Assembly (NCBI RefSeq): GCF_965223525.1
Contig: NZ_CBDCWX010000005.1
Coordinates: forward strand, 1,178,001 to 1,242,000
Reading direction: 5' to 3'
DNA: 64,000 nt
DNA from: Leptofilum sp965223525
GTDB lineage: Bacteria > Chloroflexota > Anaerolineae > Promineifilales > Promineifilaceae
The translations under genes were made by a program, and so were the position numbers. The notes beneath the pieces are model-generated. The model saw only the letters and a list, made by a program, of their open reading frames with translations, was not told the DNA's origin and did no database searches. Of the stretch, positions 58,238-64,000 are shown piece by piece (within the stretch, counting starts at the first letter, position 1; the number at the start of each line of letters is the position of its first letter).

Positions 58238-61169
58238 AGCATTATTCAATTTCCTGCAAGAACTGGGCAATCGAACCAGCGGCGATCTCCGTACGGATGA
58301 GTACAGCCGCATTTTGTACAGTACCGACGCCAGCATTTATCAGGTGAAGCCGCACGCCGTCCTCCTGCCGCAAACGGTGGATGACGTGCAGGCGGCGGTG
58401 GAGCTGGCGGCCAAGCATCAGGTGCCGCTGCTGCCGCGCACCGGGGGCAGTAGTTTGGCGGGGCAAGCAGTTAACCAAGCTTTGGTGATGGATTTTACGC
58501 GCCATTTGGACAAAGTTTTGGAGGTCAATCAGGAAGAGATGTGGGTGCGGGCGCAGCCAGGGATTGTTCTCGACGCACTGAACATTTATCTGCGAAAATA
58601 CGGCCTGCAATTTGGCCCCGACCCGGCCAGCAGCAACCGGGCGGCCATGGGGGGCATCGTCTCCAACAACTCCACTGGCAGTCATTCGATCATGTACGGC
58701 ATGACGGCCGATCACGTTCTGGAGATGGAACTGCTGCTGGCCGACGGCACGTTGACCCGTTTTGGGCCACTGGCATCGGCGGCACTTTTGCAACACACGC
58801 AAAAAAGCGGCCTCGAAGGAGATATTTACCGTCAGCTCCACGCGCTCACCTTAGACCCCACCAACCAGGAAACCATCCGCAGCGGCACGCCGCGCCATTG
58901 GCGGCGTTGTGGCGGCTACAATTTGGATAGATTGATTCCGGTGGCAAACGGCCGTCCCACCTACCATTGGCCCTACGACGAACGATTCAACTTAGCCAAG
59001 CTCGTTTGCGGGGCAGAGGGCGGTTTGGGCGTCATCACCGAACTAAAGCTGAACCTGGTGCCGCTGCCCAGGCACACCGCGCTGGCGATTGTGCATTTCA
59101 ACAGTTTGCCAGAGGCGTTAACGGCCGTTCCCCTCATGCTAGAAGTTGGCCCCTCTGCCGTGGAATTGCTGGATAATCTGGGCCTAACCATGTGCCGCGA
59201 CGTGCCGGAGTACGCCCGGCTGCTCTCTACCTTCATCCAGGGCACGCCCAACTGCGTTCTCATCACCGAATTTTATGGCGAGAGCGAAGCCGAATTGCTG
59301 AGCAAGATTGATAATTTGGAGCGGCATCTCAAGGGGCAACTGGTGAACTTTACGGCCGTTTCCCGCGCCCTCACCTCCCAACAACAAACCGACGTCTGGA
59401 CGGTGCGTAAAGTGGGTCTAGGCTTGATGATGAGCATTAAAGGCGACCACAAACCGATACCGTTCATTGAAGATGCGGCCGTTCCCGTGGAACATCTGTC
59501 CGAATATGTCACCAAAGTCGAGCAGTTCTGCAACGACATTGGTACTGACGTAGCTTACTACGCCCACGCCAGCGCAGGTTGCATCCACATACGGCCGCTC
59601 ATCAATACTAAAACCGCCAAAGAGGTCGCCAAACTGCCCGCCATCACAGGGTTCTCGGTGGATTTGCTGCGCGGCTACGGCGGCTCTTTCTCTAGCGAAC
59701 ATGGAGACGGCCGTGCCCGTAGCTGGCTGAACGAGAAGTTTTTCGGGGCCGAATTGTATCGGCTGTACCAACAGGTGAAGCAAATCTTCGACCCGCAAAA
59801 CATTCTCAACCCCGGCACCGTCGTCAACGCTGGGCCAATGACCGAAAATCTGCGCTACGGCGAAGGCTACCAAGTCATTCCCATCACCCCCCATCTCGAT
59901 TTTAGCGGCGACCAAGGGTTTGATCGCGCTGTGGAAATGTGCAACGGGGCTGGCATTTGCCGCAAGCGCACCACCGGCACCATGTGTCCCAGCTTCATGG
60001 CCACCCGCGAGGAAGAACACGCCACGCGCGGACGCGCCAACGCTCTGCGTGCCGCCATGAGCGGCGAGTTGCCCGGCAGCGAGTTCACCAGCGAACGCAT
60101 GTATGAAGTCATGGAGCTGTGTGTTAGCTGCAAAGCGTGTAAAGCTGAATGTCCCTCCTCGGTGGATATGGCCAAGATTAAGGCAGAATTTTTGGCGCAG
60201 TACCACGACGCCCACGGTACGCCCCTGCGCGATAAGCTATTTGCCAACATCACGCCGCTCAGCCGTTTGGGCAGTGGGGTGATGGCTCCGTTAGCGAACT
60301 GGACGCTAGGCAACGGCCTTATTCGCAAAGGGCTGGAGCGTACCTTCGGCATCTCGGCCAAGCGCAGTTTGCCAAAATTTGCCAAGCAATCATTTGTGGA
60401 TTGGTTCAAAAAGCACACACCATTAGGGGAGGCTCAAGATGCACCCCCACAACGAATCGTGCTGTTTAACGACACCTTCTCTACCTACAACGACCCGCAC
60501 ATCGCCATTGCTGCCACGGAATTGCTGGAAGCGGTTGGGTTTGAAGTTATTTTGCCGGGGGTAACAGATTGCGGACGGCCGTCTTTCTCCAAAGGTCTGG
60601 TCAGTAAAGCCCGCAATATTGCCAAAACGGTGCTGAATCACCTTGCGCCACTGGCCGAACAGGGCTTGCCCATCATCTTCCTAGAGCCTAGCGATCTCTC
60701 CGCTATTACCGATGATTATGAATCGTTACTGCCTAATGATGGGCGAGTGGCACTTGTGGCGGCGCACTGTTGCAGCTTTGAAGAATTCATTGCTGAATTG
60801 GCAGAAAATGGGGAATTGAAACTGAATTTTACGGACGAGGCGCGACATTTGGTATTGCACGGGCACTGCCACCAGAAGGCACTCATCGGCACCAAGCCTG
60901 CCCGCCGCATCCTAACGCTGCCGCCCAACTACACGCTGGAAGAGATAGATAGTAGCTGTTGTGGCATGGCTGGCTCCTTCGGCTACGAGGCAGAGCATTA
61001 TGACATCTCGCTAAAAATGGCGGAGCGACGCTTGCTGCCCGCCATGCGCGCTACCACCCCAGAGACGATTCTGGTGGCTCCAGGCGTGAGCTGTCGCCAG
61101 CAAATTAAGCACGGCACAGGCCGCCAGGTGCGGCACCCGGCAGAAGTTTTACGTGCGGCCGTGAGGTGA
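58230..61169 (+). CDS. FAD-linked oxidoreductase fused to Fe-S subunit (GlcD-GlcF / D-lactate dehydrogenase-like)
   Basis: 979 residues. N-terminal half: VAO-type FAD domain (LLPRTGGSSLAGQAVNQALVMDF, GGIVSNNSTGSHSIMYG, GAEGGLGVITELKLNL) and C-terminal cap ending LLRGYGGSFSSEHGDGRARSW. C-terminal half: two 4Fe-4S sites (CNGAGICRKRTTGTMCPS and CVSCKACKAECPSS) and two Cys-rich CCG domains (HGHCHQKAL, SSCCGMAGSFGYE). Fusion of GlcD- and GlcF-like parts oxidises glycolate or D-2-hydroxyacids and passes electrons to quinone. ATG 58230 overlaps the NACHT stop by eight bases; the frame also opens at 58218. Downstream is an intrinsic terminator. Confidence 0.9.
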   Translation: MSEALFNFLQELGNRTSGDLRTDEYSRILYSTDASIYQVKPHAVLLPQTVDDVQAAVELAAKHQVPLLPRTGGSSLAGQAVNQALVMDFTRHLDKVLEVNQEEMWVRAQPGIVLDALNIYLRKYGLQFGPDPASSNRAAMGGIVSNNSTGSHSIMYGMTADHVLEMELLLADGTLTRFGPLASAALLQHTQKSGLEGDIYRQLHALTLDPTNQETIRSGTPRHWRRCGGYNLDRLIPVANGRPTYHWPYDERFNLAKLVCGAEGGLGVITELKLNLVPLPRHTALAIVHFNSLPEALTAVPLMLEVGPSAVELLDNLGLTMCRDVPEYARLLSTFIQGTPNCVLITEFYGESEAELLSKIDNLERHLKGQLVNFTAVSRALTSQQQTDVWTVRKVGLGLMMSIKGDHKPIPFIEDAAVPVEHLSEYVTKVEQFCNDIGTDVAYYAHASAGCIHIRPLINTKTAKEVAKLPAITGFSVDLLRGYGGSFSSEHGDGRARSWLNEKFFGAELYRLYQQVKQIFDPQNILNPGTVVNAGPMTENLRYGEGYQVIPITPHLDFSGDQGFDRAVEMCNGAGICRKRTTGTMCPSFMATREEEHATRGRANALRAAMSGELPGSEFTSERMYEVMELCVSCKACKAECPSSVDMAKIKAEFLAQYHDAHGTPLRDKLFANITPLSRLGSGVMAPLANWTLGNGLIRKGLERTFGISAKRSLPKFAKQSFVDWFKKHTPLGEAQDAPPQRIVLFNDTFSTYNDPHIAIAATELLEAVGFEVILPGVTDCGRPSFSKGLVSKARNIAKTVLNHLAPLAEQGLPIIFLEPSDLSAITDDYESLLPNDGRVALVAAHCCSFEEFIAELAENGELKLNFTDEARHLVLHGHCHQKALIGTKPARRILTLPPNYTLEEIDSSCCGMAGSFGYEAEHYDISLKMAERRLLPAMRATTPETILVAPGVSCRQQIKHGTGRQVRHPAEVLRAAVR

Positions 61170-61231
61170 CAGTCACTTTGGGAGTTGCTCGTTGAAGCAA
61201 GTATATAAATAAAGTGACTATCACCTTTTTT
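61164..61231 (+). terminator. Terminator of the GlcD-GlcF gene, built from the GTGACAGTCAC repeat
   Basis: AGGTGACAGTCACTTT (61164-61179, beginning inside the stop codon) pairs at 15 of 16 positions with AAAGTGACTATCACCT (61211-61226) and is followed by TTTTT. A transposable-type palindrome thereby acts as terminator. Confidence 0.7.
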
Positions 61232-61240
61232 TGAAGAACA

Positions 61241-61272
61241 AAAAAAGCGAGCCTGGAATTCAGACTCGCTTG
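61241..61272 (-). terminator. Minus-strand terminator after the YigZ gene
   Basis: On the minus strand AAGCGAG and CTCGCTT flank a 13-base loop and lead into TTTTTTG; the convergent YigZ-like gene ends 300 bases away. Confidence 0.6.
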
Positions 61273-61558
61273 GTATTTACTTTGTGTGGGTTAATAAAAT
61301 AGTGGCTAACTAGAAACGGCCATAACCATTTTCACTAGTTGTGTTGGCTTGTGCGTTTACTGCAAACAGCCCTATTTGGTGCAGTTTCCAGCCAGCCAGT
61401 GGGTTTCTGTAACGTATTCCAAAACGATAAAACCTCCTTCTGACTTGATGAAACTTTTTAATAAACCGTTTGCGAAATGGCCATTCGTAACGTGCTGGCA
61501 GTTTACACTTTTTTCACACCGTTCGTCAAGGTGACCACCGTGCCATTTTGGTGACATC
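61273..61558. other. Intergenic region without gene
   Basis: No gene is visible. The region is AT-rich at its left and carries no ACGGCCGT. Short frames exist but lack Shine-Dalgarno sites. Confidence 0.5.
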
Positions 61559-62221
61559 TTAGATTTCTTCATCGTCAAATGTGCCGAGGGGCATGATGCT
61601 GTTTTCGTTGGTTTCGATTATTTCAGCAGCAAGAGAGCCGTGTGAAAGCTCACGCAAGGCATCTTGGAAGCCGGGGAATTTTGGCACGGTGAACTGTAGG
61701 GTCATGGTGATGTCGGCGGCGAATGTTTCATCGAGGATACGGCCGTTCCAATCCCCCACCAATAGCCGCACCCGTTCCAGCAAATTGTAGGGCAGCGCCA
61801 GCATGGTAATGTGCGTCGGCACCTTTTCAGCGCGAGGCAGAACGTCCAGCACCGCTTTGGCGGCGTCGCCGTAAGCACGCACCAGACCGCCAGTGCCCAG
61901 CTTGGTGCCGCCGAAGTAGCGTGTCACCACCACGGCAATATCGCCCAAACCGCTGCCTTGCAGCACTGCCAAAATTGGCCGCCCCGCCGTGCCGGCCGGC
62001 TCGCCATCGTCATTACAGTGAGCCGTGACGCTGCTGCCATAGCCCACCAGAAAGGCAGGCACGTTGTGGCTGGCGTCGCTAAATTCGGCTTTGATGCGGG
62101 CGATAAACGCTCTGGCTTCCTCGACGGTGAAGGCGGGAACGGCCGTCGCCACAAAGCGCGACCTCTTCACCTCAATTTCCGCCCGCGCCTCTTCCGCCGG
62201 GATTAGATACCGCTTGGACAT
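61559..62221 (-). CDS. yigZ: YigZ / IMPACT-family protein
   Basis: 220 residues. The N-terminal UPF0029 domain is clear: EEARAEIEVKRSRFVATAVPAFTVEEARAFIARIKAEFSDASHNVPAFLVG, then DDGEPAGTAGRPILAVLQGSGLGDIAVVVTRYFGGTKLGTGGLVRAYGDA. The C-terminal ~80 residues are the associated DUF1949-like domain. Homologues associate with translation regulation (IMPACT), and YigZ's role in bacteria is unproven. The start at 62221 is in agreement. Eight bases separate it from the VapC-like gene upstream on the same strand. Confidence 0.93.
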   Translation of the reverse strand: MSKRYLIPAEEARAEIEVKRSRFVATAVPAFTVEEARAFIARIKAEFSDASHNVPAFLVGYGSSVTAHCNDDGEPAGTAGRPILAVLQGSGLGDIAVVVTRYFGGTKLGTGGLVRAYGDAAKAVLDVLPRAEKVPTHITMLALPYNLLERVRLLVGDWNGRILDETFAADITMTLQFTVPKFPGFQDALRELSHGSLAAEIIETNENSIMPLGTFDDEEI

Positions 62222-62228
62222 CTAAAAC

Positions 62229-62660
62229 CTAGCTTTGTGGAACCGCTTGCTTAACCCAAGGTTGTTGCACAGCATTCGCCAATCGTTTATCGGCTGTCCA
62301 GAAATCGCAGCCCAGTTTTTCGGCTAATGCTAAGTAAAAACTGTCATAGGCAGCAGCTCGGTTTAGTTGGATTGTCCATTCAAATGCTCTGACAACGAGG
62401 GAAGCATCCATTTCAAAAAGCGTAACTCCTAAATTTTGCAGGAGTTGTAATAGTTCGGTTCCTTGTTGATTGTTGAGGTCGCCAAATCGAACGAGTTTTG
62501 TTGTGGCAGAGGCGACTTCATAAAGCCATAAGGATGGAGCACACAGCTCAAATCTATCCGTGAGCCATTGATTTGCCAAATTCTTAAAATAATCACGAGT
62601 TGGATGTGGTGCTACCAGGCGAATAGCAAAACTAGCATCAACGACCAAGTATTTGGTCAT
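62229..62660 (-). CDS. Type II toxin, VapC-like PIN protein (second pair)
   Basis: 143 residues. PIN fold with acidic residues in YLVVDASFAIRLV (Asp 8), SLWLYEVASATT (Glu ~45), AAYDSFYLALAE (Asp ~ residue 105) and DFWTADKRLANAV (Asp ~ residue 123). It overlaps the end of the antitoxin gene (stop at 62638) by 23 bases; GTG 62663 is an alternative start. Ribonuclease toxin of a Phd/VapC pair. Not closely similar to the pair at 11.4 kb. Confidence 0.87.
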   Translation of the reverse strand: MTKYLVVDASFAIRLVAPHPTRDYFKNLANQWLTDRFELCAPSLWLYEVASATTKLVRFGDLNNQQGTELLQLLQNLGVTLFEMDASLVVRAFEWTIQLNRAAAYDSFYLALAEKLGCDFWTADKRLANAVQQPWVKQAVPQS

Positions 62661-62964
62661 CACGACTCTCCCGTTCAGTTAAATAAGCATCCCAGGCAGC
62701 ATCTATATCAACTGGTTTCCCGTCACGTTCAGCTAAAATTTTTTCAGCTAGCTGATCAGTGGCAGCTAGCCAATTTTGCCAATGTAGAATTCGCTCATCA
62801 TCCTGACTTTGTTTTAGCTTTTCGTAATCTTCAACACTAACTAAGGCGGCTTTTGGCTTGCCGCGAGAAGTTAAAACGATTCGCTCACCTGCAAAGGCAA
62901 CACGATTTACTAATTCAGAAATGTCCCTTTTCACTTGCCCAATGCTAACGGCCGTATCACTCAT
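62638..62964 (-). CDS. Type II antitoxin, Phd/YefM family (second pair)
   Basis: 108 residues. The N-terminus VSIGQVKRDISELVNRVAFAGERIVLTSRGKPKAALVSVEDYEKL is the Phd/YefM domain; the C-terminal tail (DIDAAWDAYLTERESRDDQILGR) neutralises the toxin. A GAGAGATGAG context at its start gives GAGAG as ribosome-binding site. It contains one ACGGCCGT (DTAVS near the start). The toxin gene overlaps its end, ensuring coupled synthesis. Unlike the first pair, no obvious palindrome is seen upstream. Confidence 0.85.
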   Translation of the reverse strand: MSDTAVSIGQVKRDISELVNRVAFAGERIVLTSRGKPKAALVSVEDYEKLKQSQDDERILHWQNWLAATDQLAEKILAERDGKPVDIDAAWDAYLTERESRDDQILGR

Positions 62965-63066
62965 CTCTCACCTCAAAAATTGCAATATCCTGATAAAGCC
63001 CACTTTACAACCAGATCGTCGATGTGTCAACCAGTAATTTCCAAATCAAATGTCAGAATGACCCAA

Positions 63067-63975
63067 TTACTCAGTTACCAAATAAGACCAAATCAGGTCT
63101 CGGCAGCGATCCGCATCAACCGACACAGCCGTTTCCACCAAATTACCCTTTTGCGGCACGGCGCGGGTAATGCCTCGCTGGTTTTGGGGATGGAGGGTGA
63201 CGGAAACGGCCGTTTCCTGCCATTCAAACAAGCTCTCATCCAAAACGGCCGCTACTGCCAGCGCATCGTGCAAGGAGCAATCATTGTTGCCCCAGCCCAT
63301 GCTTTCTACCCGGTCAATCCAGCCATCAGCCTGCGTTTTTAGCAGCTTGAGAGCCGGATCATCATCTGGCAAGCGGGCAAAGGCGGCGCGAGAAAATGGC
63401 ACTTGGCTCGTAATCTCTAGACCGATGAGGCGCAGCGGCCAGCCTGCGTTTAGCACAATATGCGCTGCTTCTGGATCGCAGCGGGCGTTAAATTCCGGGG
63501 TGGGTTTGTCGGCCAGCGAACCGCCCATGGTGACTACCTGGCGCACCAGCGGCACAATGTCTGGCGCCAGCCGCACGGCCAGTGCCAGGTTGGTGAGCGG
63601 CCCAACGGCAATGAGCGTGACCTGCCCGGGATTGGCACGCACTGTCTCGATGATGAGATTGGCGGCCAGCGGCAGTGGCGATTGGTCCGGCCAGGGTGGG
63701 GTGCGGCCGTAGCCTGCTTGCCAATCGGCAAACCACGCTTTTTCTTCGATGATGCCCTGCGCTGCGCCGCGTCCCAGCGGTAAATCTTCTCGGCCTAGGT
63801 AGGTCAGCAGGTGGCGGCTATTGTGCAGCACATTTTCTAAATTGGTGTTGCCATGTGTGATGGTAACGGCCGTTACTCGTTCCCCCATTGCTCGCAGCAA
63901 AAAGATAAGTGCCGCCCCGTCGTCAATTTCTGCCCCCGGCGTACCCAGGCTCATATCGGTGTCAAAAATAATCAC
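63067..63975 (-). CDS. Inosine-uridine-preferring nucleoside hydrolase family (possibly partial)
   Basis: 302 residues. Hydrolyses ribonucleosides to base and ribose. The N-terminal IIFDTDMSLGTPGAEIDDGAALIFLLRA holds the Asp cluster that binds Ca; VTITHGNTNLENVLHNSRHL, LIAVGPLTNLALAVRL and NDCSLHDALAVAAVL are typical. A GTG at 63975 serves as start here, but the frame stays open to the window edge, so the gene may begin outside it. The region downstream of the stop has no terminator before the antitoxin gene. It contains four CGGCCG sites. Confidence 0.87.
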   Translation of the reverse strand: MIIFDTDMSLGTPGAEIDDGAALIFLLRAMGERVTAVTITHGNTNLENVLHNSRHLLTYLGREDLPLGRGAAQGIIEEKAWFADWQAGYGRTPPWPDQSPLPLAANLIIETVRANPGQVTLIAVGPLTNLALAVRLAPDIVPLVRQVVTMGGSLADKPTPEFNARCDPEAAHIVLNAGWPLRLIGLEITSQVPFSRAAFARLPDDDPALKLLKTQADGWIDRVESMGWGNNDCSLHDALAVAAVLDESLFEWQETAVSVTLHPQNQRGITRAVPQKGNLVETAVSVDADRCRDLIWSYLVTE

Positions 63976-64000
63976 GCCGTCACCAGCTTGTAGCCCATCC

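Noticed and set aside
1..64000. Insertion sequences, prophage or integrative elements
   Set aside because: No transposase, integrase or phage structural gene can be recognised; the mobile signals are limited to small non-coding repeats.

Overview
This 64 kb window looks like a chromosomal segment of a free-living, heterotrophic member of the Chloroflexota (Anaerolineae / Ardenticatenia-like). That is inferred from gene content: SARP-STAND-TPR regulators, Ser/Thr kinases fused to FHA and calcium-binding repeats, an aapJQMP transporter with over-long permeases, a GlcD-GlcF fusion, and lipoproteins with acidic or Thr-rich linkers. No rRNA or other taxonomic marker was available to test it. I see no insertion sequence, prophage or CRISPR array. 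The most pervasive signal is a short palindrome, ACGGCCGT, which occurs about 95 times by hand count, in genes and between them, and leaves its mark in the proteins as NGR, TAV or RP.

Layout. 0.5-3.2 kb: a flavin/F420-fold protein, thiD, a GbsR-type regulator and a frameshifted inosine/xanthosine triphosphatase. 3.3-8.4 kb: nurA, a HAS-barrel protein and herA (DNA end processing), then a tadA-like deaminase and an acyltransferase. 8.4-11.3 kb (minus): tyrS, preceded by what reads as a complete tyrosine-dependent transcription attenuator (promoter, 29-residue leader peptide with five Tyr codons, competing hairpins, terminator), and an MFS transporter. 11.4-12.6 kb: a Phd/VapC toxin-antitoxin pair with a clear promoter and operator, and a DUF427 protein. 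12.7-18.7 kb (minus): a large membrane protein, a tRNA with anticodon CAU, a site-2 protease with a small membrane partner, trxB, and an HD phosphohydrolase. 18.9-24.3 kb: a lipoprotein, a SARP-STAND-TPR regulator and a 62-residue protein.

24.8-30.9 kb is an amino-acid ABC transporter (aapJQMP); its first permease carries what looks like part of a solute-binding protein. 31-38 kb: a membrane-anchored solute-binding-like protein, a GNAT acetyltransferase and a 1,337-residue SARP/kinase/STAND/TPR fusion. 38-41.3 kb: a MddA/NnrU-like methyltransferase and an NB-ARC-TPR protein. 41.4-47.4 kb: an aminotransferase, a PqqB-like metallohydrolase, crcB, pgk, a small helical protein and a cNMP-domain histidine kinase. 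47.8-54.5 kb: two paralogous transmembrane kinases (kinase-FHA-Ig-like-TM-DxDxDG repeats). 54.6-61.2 kb: a glyoxylate aminotransferase, a NACHT membrane protein and a glycolate/D-lactate dehydrogenase fusion. 61.5-64 kb (minus): a YigZ-family protein, a second Phd/VapC pair and a nucleoside hydrolase that may run off the right edge.

Themes. (1) Signalling and STAND ATPases are dense: four STAND proteins and three kinase-domain proteins in 40 kb, some probably immunity-like. (2) Small dispersed repeats are abundant; several form terminators, and at least three appear in frame inside coding sequences. (3) Several genes show a -10 box 7-8 bases before the start codon, implying leaderless transcripts. 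(4) The NB-ARC and NACHT genes are nearly free of ACGGCCGT, which suggests more recent arrival.
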